NCBI GenBank assembly: GCA_020152595.1
Contig: JAIGNY010001222.1
Location: 788,501-852,500, forward strand
DNA: 64,000 bases
Reading direction: 5' to 3'
From: Chiridota heheva
Taxonomy: Eukaryota; Echinodermata; Holothuroidea; Apodida; Chiridotidae
This document shows, one piece after another, positions 12,805 through 25,225 of this stretch. The translations under genes and the position numbers were made by a program. The notes under the pieces are model-generated. The model did no database searches, had not been told where the DNA came from, and saw nothing but the letters and a program-made list of their open reading frames with translations. Within the stretch, counting starts at the first letter, position 1. Each line of letters starts with the position of its first letter.

Positions 12805-13531
12805 GGTATGATGATGTGGCTCTGACGATGATGGTTGTGATGATGATGATGATTGTGATGGTTATGATGGCGATGATGGTTGTGATGATGATGGTTGTGA
12901 TGGTGATAATGGTTGTGATGGTGATGATGGTTTTGAAGGTGACGATGGTTGCGATGATGACGATGGTTGTGAAGGTTATGATGGTTGTGATGCTGATGGT
13001 GGCTGTGATGGTGATGATGGTTGTGATGGTGATGATGGTTGTGATGGTGATGATGGTTGTGATGGTGATGATGGTTGTGAAGGTGATGATAGTTATGATG
13101 GTGATGATGGTTGTGATGGTGATGATGGTTGTGATGGTGATTGATATTGTGATGCTGATGGTGGTTGTAATGGTGATGATGGTTATGATGGTGATGATGG
13201 TTGTGATGGTGATTGATATTGTGATGCTGATGGTGGCTGTGATGGTGATGATGGTTGTGATGGTGATGATGGTTGTGATGGTGATGGTGGCTGTGATGGT
13301 GATGATGGTTGTGAAGGTGATGATGGTTGTGATGGTGATGATGGTTGTGATGGTGATTATGGTTGTGATGGTGATGATGCTTGTGATGGCGATGATGGTT
13401 GTGATGGCGATGATGGTTGTGATGGCGATGATGGTTGTGATGGTGATGATGGTGATGATGGTGATGATGGTTGTGATGGTGATGATGCTGGTGATGGTTA
13501 TGATGGTTGTGATGGTGATGATGACAACGAC
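12805..13531 (+). repeat. GATGGT-type simple repeat, 18-bp period
   Basis: The core unit GATGATGGTTGTGATGGT is repeated about forty times with point variants (TTATGATGG, GAAGGTGAT, TGCTGATGG). Because the period is a multiple of three and stop-free, it stays open on both strands (His-rich on minus, Met/Val-rich on plus). No start context, splice signals or unique flanking protein support translation. Confidence 0.95.
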
Positions 13532-13537
13532 GATGTA

Positions 13538-13540
<3 letters not shown>

Positions 13541-13619
<79 letters not shown>
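13541..13619. repeat. (TA)n microsatellite
   Basis: An uninterrupted TA run directly abuts the GATGGT array, separated only by ACAACGACGATGTATAT-type transition sequence. Confidence 0.97.
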
Positions 13620-13621
<2 letters not shown>

Positions 13622-14425
13622 CTGAATTAGGCAAGATTTTTAAGCGATAGGTATGCAGTGATATTGTCTATGAAATTCTTTCCGTCATCTTGCTGACCAG
13701 AGCAATATATATGCGCCACTCTTAGTGTCTATCTATCTCAAATCAAACTCTGGCGGAATTTTTGTTGATTGTCACCCGGTAATTGATATGAAAACATTGA
13801 CATAGGCATTAACACCTGGAATGTTCTTATTCCCAGGTTAGGTAATGGAAGGAGAATGACAACAGTCTATCGCAGGGTTTACTACTAGCAAGCTGATATT
13901 CATTGTACAGACTTCCTAGAACAATTATAAATTATAGAACACAACAGTCTTTATAATTTGTAAAAATCTTCTTGAATTTTGAAATTATGATTAAACACAA
14001 CTTCAGGAATTGTTAAATTAAGCAAAATTTGTGATATAGTAAGAGAAAAATGTCTCAAAATCTTTATATGATTCTGTTCTTCAAATTCAGCTACTTGTAA
14101 ATTTCACAATGTCTGTTCTAGATGATACATGATGACTCGGGGTATGACCAAGTTCTTAAAACATCTGTCTAAAGTTTAATGCTAGGTTTCAAGCAACATT
14201 GACAGAGGAATACAAATCAGGTGTTACTAAGGTGGTGAAAGATCGTTCCCCCTTTGATGTCACATATAATTGCACAATAACAGCTAAATATTAAATATGC
14301 TGTAATTTGATCAATGTTTAACCAATTTTGATGTAAATGTTTGCTGTTTTAATCGTTTAAATCATATTTCAAAGCCAATGTTGTCTCTGACTGTCCATAG
14401 TCCTCTAATATCACGATAAATAAAC
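13620..14425. other. gene-free stretch
   Basis: Nothing recognisable was seen between the microsatellite and the TIR element starting near 14,426. Confidence 0.5.
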
Positions 14426-15788
14426 AATCTGGATTCATCTCCCTTTTGGGAGATCTTTAATGTAAATCAGTCTCCCATGATTACCCACAAGCCCTCTGTA
14501 TATGCTCCATACTCGTAATACAACTCATTCATAAAACAGCCTCTGGAATTCTTGATAATGAGCGGGAAAGCTTGATTGATGAATATTCATACAGGTTATA
14601 ATTAGATCTAAATAAAAGCATTGATCCTCGAATATTATTTGCCAGTCTGTTTCTTCGTAAAACAGTGAACAAGATTTGACCTACTCAATTACCTTTACTG
14701 TTAGACGCAATACAGTCGTTTAGTCTGTTAGTTATCGTTAAGCAATGGTCAATGTTTCGGAATTGTATGACGGGTACTAAAGCACGTGATGTGACATTTG
14801 AGTAGATTTTCTTGATCATCTTTAAAGAAGCCTTGTCGTTCGCCTCATTCTACATTAGTTAATAATCAAATCGAAACAAGTATTATTCAAAAAGAGTTGA
14901 ATTCTACCTATCTTTCTGCATTTGGTGAAAAGCCTGTAATATTTTTTGGATGCGATTGACTCGCTAAAGAAACCGTACGGCACGATCTTCATACAATCAT
15001 GGGAAAATGGGAAGGAGGGATGGCTGACAGATTGACGATACAAATTTTATGTTTAGTGATTGGCTTTTCTATGTAAACAATACATTGATTAGCTCAGTAC
15101 GGAAGCCGAGAAGAACCGCTGTGTATTCACTGGCCCATGGTATATAATTCACTGGCCTGCGGTGTATAATTTACTGGCCGGCGGTGTATAATTCACTGGC
15201 CCGCGGTGTATAATTCACTGGCCCGTGGTGTACAATTCACTGGCTCGCGGTGTATAATTCACTGGACCAAATCAATTGACTTTGGTGGTGGATAAGTTAG
15301 GGCACCCGAAAGTAGCAACACATAGGCCTAAATGTTTCTTCTTCAAAACGAAGACTTTAACAACCTATCATAAGTAGCCTAGGGCAGAAGTGAGAAGGTT
15401 ATCATTGTTTGAAGATAAAGCAAATGTTACCAGGACACATTGTGCTTTGGCCCTCTCTTTGTGAGTCCCTTGTTATATATTTTATTTTTTAAATCATCCC
15501 TGCCGCGGTGTATTCACGGCCCGTTGTGCATAGATCTATATCACACACAAAACAAAAATCAACGATGTTCTATTCCAACTCAATGGTAAGAGACCGCTAT
15601 ATCGCTCACCGTACGTGTACCGGTAGCGCGCCGTATTGTATATGTAAAAAATTAATAAAGGGGCTGACTAAATTCTAACACAATGATGTAATGAGCCACA
15701 GGGATACGCGTGAAGATATAATTAACATTCTGTTTCGCCCTATTGGGAGATAATGATTTTTCTCCCAAAGGGGAGTTGAAACCGGACT
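14426..15788 (+). mobile_element. long member of the palindrome-TIR family, about 1.36 kb
   Basis: The left end (14,426-14,480) has ATCTGGATTCATCTCCC, then TTTTGGGAGA, then TCTCCCAT. The reverse complement of the right end (15,735-15,788) has AGTCCGGTTTCAACTCCCC, then TTTGGGAGA, then TCTCCCAAT. These align over about 55 nt and share the GGACT end and CTCCC...GGGAG palindrome layout of copies A-C, although the palindrome core is CTTTTG rather than CGATCG. I infer a subfamily with an enlarged interior that includes a 22-bp minisatellite. No coding sequence was recognised. Confidence 0.5.
15118..15267 (+). repeat. 22-bp minisatellite, about 7 copies
   Basis: The unit GGTGTATAATTCACTGGCCC plus a variable GC-rich pair is repeated with substitutions (CCCATGG, CCTGCGG, CCGGCGG, CCCGCGG, CCCGTGG, CTCGCGG). 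A degraded stray copy occurs near 15,503-15,530. The GC content of the unit contrasts with the AT-rich surroundings. Confidence 0.9.
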
Positions 15789-15789
15789 A

Positions 15790-16340
15790 ATAGAGCCATT
15801 TGACTGTTTTCCGTAATAATGAATTTTAAACAATCAAATCAAAACAATAACATACAGACTTAACTCATTCTAATAACCTCCAACCCATCTGACCCACAGT
15901 TTGTCTCATAAAATGTAGAAGTGCATGACGTAGTGCGCAATGACTGGCACTTGATGTAATGTTTACTTCGTTTATTGCAAACTGATTCTGGAGTTGATCG
16001 TTAATTTGTAAGTTTGGAGATGTATCAAAAATGATCCTAACACCCCTGGTTATTTGTTATGTTTATTTTTATACAAGATCTTCCATTTCTAGGTTAGAAC
16101 GAACATCTCACAATATCTTGAAGAGCAGGAGAAGGATAGAACAAGGAAGCAACCTTTTGTTTTGCTGTTGAGGAATAAGCTTTTTCCTAATCAGCATTTC
16201 CTGATTGTGGAAAGAATTGCTGTCCCCCAGAGGATGACCTTTGCTGCAGTTGATGCTTCAAAGCATTCTATATTTTTAATTTTTAATATCAGGCAGCGTG
16301 TACGGCTGTATGGCATTTCTTCCAGTATGGTTGTTATGAC
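15790..16340. other. unassigned stretch with a short open frame
   Basis: A frame at 16,162-16,356 (+) encodes about 64 residues without a known motif, and the start of the TIR element at 16,347 truncates it. It could be an old coding or retroposon fragment; there is no positive evidence for either. Confidence 0.3.
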
Positions 16341-16859
16341 CTACAGTACAGGTTAAAACTAACGCACGCGATTACCGTGTGCGCTTACCGCCCTTACCGC
16401 GTTTACATCAGGTGATGAATAGCTGAACCTTACCGCAAATCGCGGGTTAGCGCAAGTAAACGCGCTAAAATCAATATCCTCCATGCTCCATGTTGTGGAA
16501 AAAACCTAAGCATTAGGCCTTAAAACGGGAGTTACCGCGCTAAAATTGATATTCCATTGTCCGCCTCCGTCAATCAACTTCTAAGTTCGCAACTTGTGCA
16601 AGAAGAATCACATTAAGACTTTCAAACATGCACGCCATTGTGTTGCCTTCGTAAGCCATCACAGTTAGGCTATAATCCGTCAAAATCATTCGAACTTAAG
16701 CTAGGCTTTGTGACTGCAGACCCTATTCTCGTGGTCGGAGTCAACGTAACCTAGTACGAGTTCAGTGCGGTTTATTTTGTACTGTATTTTATCTCATTCA
16801 AACGTAACCTAAAAACTCACCTTTTCAAGCTGGCCTTTAATTAATCTTTAAATTTTATT

Positions 16860-16985
16860 CTTCTTTGGTTCTTTTGGCAGTTTCTCAGTGTGTTTTATTA
16901 TTTTACATCTTGATTGGAAAGCGCGATAGAATATCTTTTTAGTAATGGCGCTGTATAAGTACTTTATTATTATTATTATTATTTG
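16860..16985 (+). mobile_element. SINE/LINE 3' tail with (ATT)n
   Basis: The sequence GGCGCTGTATAAGTACTTTA followed by (TTA/ATT)7 resembles the '..GCGCTATATAAGT..(ATT)n' tails shared by many animal SINEs and their L2/CR1-type partner LINEs. An AAAGCGCGATAGAATAT block precedes it. The body upstream was not identified, so only the tail is called. Confidence 0.45.
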
Positions 16986-18173
16986 TATAACGTAACATAA
17001 TGGGCCTCTGCACTCTGGTTTTGTAGATCTGACACTGCATGCAGTACAGTACATATATACAGTGCGCCTACATAATATATGGCCTATATCGCGTTTTCGT
17101 ACACCGTTAAGTGTGTGCATTATACTTGTATATAAGTTGTGGGTCACAGTGGGTGTATGTCGTCATCAGCTATTTAAACTTTTAAATGTTTTTTTAACAC
17201 TGATTTTAAAGATATATCTTTAAATACAATAAAACATGAAAACGGATTAATGCAAATTATATCTTCAAGAGTAATCATTTAAACCAAATGGCATGGCCAT
17301 TGGCCAACACTATATCAACCGACCCCCAGTTTGAGATGGTTGCGCACATGGGCGGGATTTGCCTACCAATACGTTAGGAAAAATTCCAAGAAAAAGTTAT
17401 CCGATAAATGTTACGTTTGTTTACAATAGGCCTATCTGGTTCAAATTTTGTTTTTAGAAGCCAAGTTATGATATCTTTTGGGGTCAATTTCTGATTTTGC
17501 AATGGGCCATATAGGGCTATTTTTTAAGTGATACAGCGGGTCGAAGTCAGAGATAGATGCCACACAGCCTGGTATAAAAAAAATCGTACTTTTCGTTTTT
17601 AGCAAACTTAATAACCACATGTATTTGCGATGACTAGCCTTCTGATTTTTCCCAATGCACTCGCATCTTGTCCATCATGCAAGCCAACTTCTCCAACTCC
17701 AACTTCTCAGTAGGATTTCCTAATTCAGCACTAAAAGAACTACTTAGTCATCAATTTTCCTCTTCCCACCCCTCCCATTGTGTGGCATGGGCGGCGAAGC
17801 TAGGGGATTCAGCCCCCAATAATTTTAGGTGAACATATGTTATCATGTTACCCGACCTATAGCCTCCAATATTGTTATCGCATGTCACCTGACCTCATTG
17901 TCCCTCTCAACCCCACACAATTTTGAAGGGTCCGCCGCCCCTGTGTTATATGAGTACAGCACCCCATAACTTTATGGCAAAATTCAGCCGATGATCCCGA
18001 CAGCGTTCCGACTCGTCTCAGCTACCGTAAATTTGTTTGGATATTGGAGAAGCAAGGTCATGACGTGAGTATTAATACGTTATTTTGTCTGTCATTCTAT
18101 TTCGTTTTCAACATTCATATTTTAATGGCATCTAGGCAGGGTTTTATTCCTCGACTCCCCCTCCCCACACACA

Positions 18174-18583
<410 letters not shown>

Positions 18584-19594
18584 CATTTTTGTGTATTTTA
18601 CAGTGTCTTTTAAGCACCATATCAATAATTAAAAAAAAAACGGCGATCGGTGTTGTTGTTGCCAAACAATATCGTGGAAAAAACGCAATGGAACTCCATT
18701 TAGTCCTCTAAAAATTGTACTAACGTATAATTTAGCAGAAATGGTACAACCAAAGGTGGTTTATGTTATTCATTTACAATCTATGTATTGTACTGGTATG
18801 CCGTTCAGATATGGAAATATGTTTGACTGAAAATATCATGCACTAAACCGATTAATTTCAGGGATTGAAGGTGGAACACATGTAATTGATTCACCAAATT
18901 AAAGTAGAATTGATCAAAGAAGTTAGGCCTAATTATAATGGGATTAGTCCGAATAAACTAAACCCTGGGAAAGCGTTTTCTGGAACTGTTTTCCCAAAAT
19001 CATGGCTACTTTATTGTGCAGGATTCATTATTTTACGATGAGCAAACATCTAGCGAGGGAGGATTCAATCAAGGTTTTAGTTCGTTGATTCCATTCAAAA
19101 CTGTATTGCGGTGTCTTTTGACACTTAGAGTTTGAAATAATACCAGATTATCCCAACCAATTTTCATTTTCTCATATATGAAAGAGGACTCACAAAGAAA
19201 CAATTTGGTGTAAAATCATGTTGATACCTTTTTCCGTTAAGACGTTATTGCGTTTTAAAAATTGTGCGAGTGTGTTGGAAAGTAACATAGCGATAATATC
19301 GCCGTTTTCAAACTACTTTTTTCTAAAATAAAAATAAAAATCGGGACCTTTTAAAATCCTATAAGAGTGCAAATGGTTTCATTGCAAAGATCTCTGCAAA
19401 GATCTTTCATAAAATTGCTTTTTTTTTTTTTAGTGGAAAGGGCGGGAGGGGGATACTTTACTCATTTTGGGCGGTTATATTTTGTATAAAATTCAAAAAA
19501 TGTTACTTAATTTTTGTTCAAAATTTTACCGAAAAATGCATATTTTTAAGAATCGACAACAATTGCTTGGTACATGTAAATAAATGTATACATC

Positions 19595-19702
<108 letters not shown>

Positions 19703-21118
19703 GCAGACAAGTGAAATTTTCCAAATCTAATCGATTTGTTAATACACCAAAATTGCTCCAAAACTACAAGGTGAAGTAAAAAAATCGCGCAACCAGTGTA
19801 TGGCAAAAGTACTGACTCCATTGCTTAAAGACACGGTGAGTTTTGCTTTCTAAATCATAACAAGTTTACTTTACAGTATAAATCATCATTTTTCAATTTG
19901 AATGAATTTGAAATCAAAGTGCCTAATATTCTATTCATAGGTGATTACTGCGCATTTGTGATTCGCACATTTAAATAGGATTATTCTAATCGGGTTTACA
20001 GTTTGTAAATAGTCATTGATTAACATTTTGTCAGCCGAATGTGTGTGTGATTTTAATCATAATGTTCTATAATATACCTGCTGATAACAGTTTCGATGAT
20101 GCTATGTATTTGCGTCTTCTTTTGTAAAACGAAGATAAATTATCTCCGTGCTATCACCAGTATTTACAAACCAAGCTGGTACGATTCACATTGAGTGAAA
20201 ACAACCATTCATTCCCTCAAAAAGTGTATTCCTTTCCCTGATTTCATTTTCATGTGTATAGTAAACCTCTGAACAACAGTCCCGGTCGAAATTTTGGGAT
20301 TTTGAAAGAATAAAAGATTTCATCAATTTTGTTTCTTACAATCTCCTGTGATTATGTTTATTTATAGTAGCCTACGAGCAATGTAATTGACCTGTACCAT
20401 GTTTTATTCGCTTGGGATTACAAGCTCAAATGATTTCATTGGTTCAAAGTGGAGAGAGTTTATATTTTTTTTTTTTTTTGCGGACCCGTTAGGTGATAGC
20501 CTGTTGGTATGCATAAAATAATGATGTAATGGCAAAGCAGCCTTGTTGCATTAGTGATTCAGGCACTTAATAGGAATTAATTAAATGATACTTGCTCATC
20601 GAGTCATGGTTTTTCTTTGCATTCGTTTGTATTATTTTATTTGTACTGGTTCTATTAACATAATGTCCTAACGTGACGTTAGATACACGGCGGCTCAATA
20701 CACTGTCCGTTGTGTATGTATAATCAGGGAAATATAACATCTCCCTGGTATGATATAGGCCCTACTAGCGAATATCGCATAATACATGCAGCTATGAGAT
20801 GTATTACGGCAAACCAATAATCTCTTAATAACTCCATGGGTAAACACAACCGTTATTTTCAACAAGTCAGTCTTAAACCCCGATAAGAATACATCGTTTT
20901 GCCTCAATGATTAAGAGGATTTCTTAACGCGTTTACTCACAAGGGGAGCGACATATCACAACTGGATTATATAACGCGTTTACCGTCGACTGTGGAGGCA
21001 TATCAGTGCCGATCGGCGGCAAATAAAAGGGGTGCTGAACAAAAGATACGCTTAACGCGGTAAGTGCGGTAACTTAGTAGCGCTAAACGCGATAACCGTG
21101 AGTTAGTTCTAACCTGTA

Positions 21119-22360
21119 CTGTACTGTAGGGGGTAGCAGAAATATGACTCCCTCTGTAAGATTATTGATTAAAGTTTTAAATTCATGGGTACAAGAACAA
21201 CTATTGAAACATTTATTTTCTTCTATCAATACTCCATCAAAATATCTCAAATGTCTGTGTTCACAGAGAGATTAAAGTTCTGGTCACATGCAGAGGCAAC
21301 TTGTACTTAACTGCTTTAAAATGTAGAATGGATAATTAATCATGTAAAACTTTTACATTATTTTAAATATTTTAATATTTATTGTGCAATAATTCATGAC
21401 TTAGGTGGTTGAATACCTCTTCAATTGTCTATTTAAGTCCTTTGTTATTTTAATATTCTGTAAAACAATAACAGAAGGACAAGCTTAGCTTTCAGTATGT
21501 AGTATGTTACTTTATTGTATCCCCAAGCAATGGTAACTTGCAAAGATTGAATAAGTCTCTTAACTGGTTAAATCTGAAGGACACATTTTAAAGAATTATT
21601 TAAAGCATTTTGAGCAATATTCAACTGCTTACATCAGAAAGTTCCCTGATGATATCACAAAATACCCCAAAATTCCCCAAATTTAAAACTTTTATTAAAT
21701 GTAACTTAAAACAATCTATTTACGGGTTGAAAAGGCATTTTACTCAGTATTTGATGCTCTTCCACATTATTTAAAAAATTCTACAGGTCACCAGTCTTTT
21801 GACAAATTTGAGTTCTAAATACAATATAATAAATGTAGTCAGTAGCAGTTTTAGTCGAGCTGCTTTGAATATCAGAACACTTTTGTACACTTTCTGTTAT
21901 ATTTTAATGCATAATCAGGCAAATATCTCAGGGTTCTTGCAATTTTCTTTTTGAATTTCTGTTGATGTCTATTCTTGTGAGATTCTTTACAGAAGGAGGA
22001 CGAGAAATAATACTGAAAAAATACCAACCCAATCATATGTTACCAAAGTTACCAGAGGTGCCAGTAGCGTAGTCATTGTGGTGGAGAGGATGTGGGAGGG
22101 GGGCACAAAATTGTTCATGCATAAAATGGGGATGACAAAAATTGAAAAAACTGGAACAGAAAAAAATGATATATCTTCATGGTATATTCCCGATTTTATT
22201 TGATAAATTTGCACTTCCAAAACAACAGTAATCAACAAAAATCATGTCGATCGGTCGTGGAAGGGTTACTCTTTGTTTTTTTCAAATTTGTGATGACATT
22301 TTGACAGCTCTGTCGAACATCTACCATCGGAAGACGTTTTTCTCGAAAATTGCATAAATG
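21119..22360. other. gene-free AT-rich stretch
   Basis: No recognised coding or repeat structure. Frames at 21,987-22,238 and 22,232-22,543 (minus) are unremarkable. Confidence 0.45.
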
Positions 22361-22369
22361 ATTGGGACA

Positions 22370-22586
22370 AATTGTTTCCTCTCCAAACACACATATACCC
22401 CCCACCCCACACACAAACACACCACACTCAGATATGTAGATGGTGCAAATTGGGGACATACGTGTGGATCTAGGAAAAAGATGACTTCTGAAGTAAAGGA
22501 TGGCATAATTTTTTAACAATATATGTCTAGATGCTATTATCATAATGATTTCATGTTAATAAATATATATATATATAAATAAATAG

Positions 22587-22636
<50 letters not shown>

Positions 22637-22765
22637 ACATAATTAGCGTAAATATAAAAAAGAAACGACAAAGAAGTCTCAAAATAAATAGTTTTTTTTT
22701 TTTTCAAATTTGGTTTCTACAAAGCCCGTTTGCCAATCCTGGTGGTAACGCCCACGCATCTATAT
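22370..22765 (+). repeat. tandem duplication unit 1 with internal (TA)n
   Basis: Shared with unit 2: CACACTCAGATATGTAGATG, GTGCAAATTGGGGA, ACGTGTGGATCTAGGAAAA, AATGATTTCATGTTAAT, then a TA tract, then TTGGTTTCTACAAAGCCCG and AACGCCCACGCAT. Unit 1's TA tract is 22,561-22,640. Confidence 0.85.
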
Positions 22766-22769
22766 ATAC

Positions 22770-22942
22770 ATATGTGCCAACACACACACTCAGATATGTA
22801 GATGGTGCAAATTGGGGATATACGTGTGGATCTAGGAAAAGGGACTTCTGAATTAAAGGATGGCAGAATTTTTCAACAATATATGTTTAGATGCTATAAT
22901 CATAATGATTTCATGTTAATAGATATATATATATATATATAA

Positions 22943-23003
<61 letters not shown>

Positions 23004-23006
23004 GAG

Positions 23007-23053
<47 letters not shown>

Positions 23054-23058
23054 TAGAG

Positions 23059-23135
<77 letters not shown>

Positions 23136-23300
23136 TTTATACATATATATATATATATATATAATTAGCCTAGATATCAAAAAAACATACGACCAAACAA
23201 GTCTCAAATTAAATACTTTTCTTTTTCAAATTTGGTTTCTACAAAGCCCGTTTGCCAACCCTGGTGGCAACGCCCACGCATTTTCATATACATATGTGCT
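22770..23300 (+). repeat. tandem duplication unit 2 with expanded (TA)n
   Basis: Second copy of the 22,370 unit. The TA tract (22,921-23,163) has grown to about 240 bp and gained GAGAGAGA interruptions, while the unique flanks differ from unit 1 at only scattered positions. The size difference between units is almost entirely microsatellite expansion. Confidence 0.85.
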
Positions 23301-23802
23301 CCCGGCCCGATCAAACATTTATTTCCAACGCTTGTGAGTTGATTAATCAAACGCGGTAAATTACGGTAAATTTCGGTAAGATAATGAGATTCTTTTAAAT
23401 TCAATTGAGAAATTAGTGAATTGCTATTAGGTATCAGTCGTAAGAAATTAGAAAATATGCAAAGGAAGAAACTCAAAGCTACAAGAAAATAACATACTAT
23501 ACTCGAATCAGTATACAGTCTGAAGAAACATTAATCTCTAGGATTAACTAAGTATTCCTTACTTTGAGATAATCTTAAACAAAAAAGATCATCTAAGAGC
23601 TTAAACCAGTTTTCCTCATTATGTTGATCAAAATGTACAGGGTAACATTAAATTCAGATCTATATTTTAAAATGAGAGGATTGATCAAGGTTTATGTTTA
23701 AACTTCGCTTTACGAACCTAGCAATTCAGCAGAATTATACAACTTGATAATTTTCGCTGTGACTGAAATGTAGGGCAAAAATTAAGGAATAATATCAAAG
23801 CT

Positions 23803-23872
23803 GATGATGATGATGGTGGTGGTATTGGTGATGGTGGTGGTGGTGGTTGTAGTGGTGGTGGTGGTGGTAATC
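23803..23872 (+). repeat. short GGT/GAT simple repeat
   Basis: GATGATGATGGTGGTGGTAT followed by GGTGATGGTGGTGG-type triplets, about 70 bp. Confidence 0.85.
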
Positions 23873-24015
23873 ATGTTGTCACAAGTTTATTCTACATTTG
23901 ATGCCTTTTGTTCTTTCATTTAAGTTCTCAAATTTGATTTTCTGCAATCTCTGTATTCTGAAAATAGGTCATTTGGGTAAGACATGTTTCATTTACATTA
24001 CATATCTTACAGTAC

Positions 24016-24210
24016 CTTCACACACATGAACTGCTCCATTCCAAGTTCCGTTGATCCGGCAGATACGTGTCTTCTCCAGACAAACGGAATCCATCAATAT
24101 AAGAATGTGATGCAACGCTTCCATAGTTGGTGCCGTTAGTAAAGGTGACATTACCGTTACTTACGTTACGAGGATGTGAGCAAGAGATAGGTATAGGAAA
24201 TTGAAAACAT
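24016..24210 (-). pseudogene. degenerate CCP/sushi exon 1
   Basis: Read right to left, the segment gives ISCSHPRNVSNGNVTFTNGT, then YGSVASHS(Y)IDGFRLSGEDT. After a one-base frameshift it gives RICRINGTWNGAVHVCEG. This is the CCP pattern: Cys1 (SCSHP), Gly/Tyr core, Cys3, the Trp of GTWNG and Cys4. Cys2 has become Tyr (HSYIDGF), and the frameshift before Cys3 kills the frame. It ends at a phase-1 donor (GAAG|GTACTG, exon end 24,016), the usual phase for CCP modules. CCP domains bind proteins extracellularly. Confidence 0.8.
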
Positions 24211-24899
24211 GCACAGATACAAATTCAAAACTACAAGAAGATAATATCCCATGTGCTAACCTGTAAAATTGCTGCCCATTCTGTCATTCCGTTATCTGGA
24301 TTTCTCATCACTAATTTGTATATTGCATCATCTGATTTTATGTGGTTAATTTTTTATCAGAATAAGCAAACCAATCACATTCATTATTGAGAAGAAAATA
24401 ATGATTATGATATTATATCGTACTGTGCTTAAGCCATAGTATTCCTTACTCGCATGCATATAAAAAAAAAAACGCATAAAGGTAGTAGGATAAGCACCAG
24501 GAAACATTACTTGATTTGACCTTTGAAAGGTCATTTGAGAAGTGAAAAGTTATGTATACGTGAAGAGTAGGCTGCATTTTGGACGCCATTATTTCGTCCA
24601 ATGTTGATTAAGTTTTTTTTTTAATTGCCGATATTTTTGATTTTATCACCTTGGTCCAATTAAACCCCATAATAATGTTATGCTCTGTTTCAAATGACAT
24701 TTTGAGATCTTGCACCTTGAAATATATTTCTTAAATAAAACACCGTAATATATGGAATAATGACTCTTGTAATACATTTCTTAATGTTAATTTTTAATCT
24801 CCGTAATTTGATAACTCAAAACATAAGTTATTTTGTACCATATTACGATACACAAGGTGTACTAGGTAGATTTGGTTTGTTATAATTACTTTTCTTATC

Positions 24900-25085
24900 A
24901 TCACACACTGGATCTAATCCGTTCCAAATTCTATTGATCTGACTCGTGACCCCTCTCCGGACAGACAGAATCCATCCTTACAATAATATGTAACAACGCT
25001 TTCATATTTGGTGCCGTTAGGCAGTTAGGAAGGCTGACATTACCGTCACTTACGTTATTAGAATTTGAGCAGTTAATAGCTGTAC
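24900..25085 (-). pseudogene. degenerate CCP/sushi exon 2
   Basis: Read right to left, it gives INCSNSNNVSDGNVSL, a short internal duplication (CCTAAC twice) that shifts the frame, then NGTKYESVVTYYCKDGFCLS and GEGSRV. A second shift leads to QINRIWNGLDPVCD. Cys1, Cys2 and Cys4 are present, the Cys3 codon is lost at the shift, and Trp is kept. The donor is altered (GATGATAAG instead of GT). It is homologous to the exons at 24.1 and 26.9 kb. Confidence 0.8.
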
Positions 25086-25097
25086 CCAGCAAACAAT

Positions 25098-25225
25098 TTG
25101 ACGTTCTAAAAACGTTTTCTGAACGTAACTGTTACGTTTTAAAAACGTTTTCTAAAAACGTTTTCCAAACGTATTTGTGTGGAGGGTTTCGTCACGTCCA
25201 GAAAACGTTTTCTGAGGACCTACAG
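25098..25225 (+). repeat. AACGTTTTC palindrome-rich repeat
   Basis: Several copies of AAAACGTTTT, itself a palindrome, are spaced by short variants (TCTGAACGT, TCCAAACGT, CAGAAAACGTTTTCTG). Similar ACGTTTT clusters occur as a dispersed repeat in several marine animals as I recall; no element ends were defined. Confidence 0.6.

Noticed and set aside
12783-13634. 283-codon His-rich protein (minus) and 269-codon Met/Val protein (plus)
   Set aside because: Both derive from the same stop-free 18-bp simple repeat plus (TA)n; there is no unique sequence or splice context.
15118-15267. Regularly repeated 22-bp units resembling a CRISPR-like array
   Set aside because: Units are directly contiguous without unique spacers, in a eukaryotic context; this is a minisatellite.
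16162-16356. 64-codon plus-strand frame beside the TIR element
   Set aside because: No motif or homology by eye; it ends inside the transposon terminus, so it is not a complete gene.
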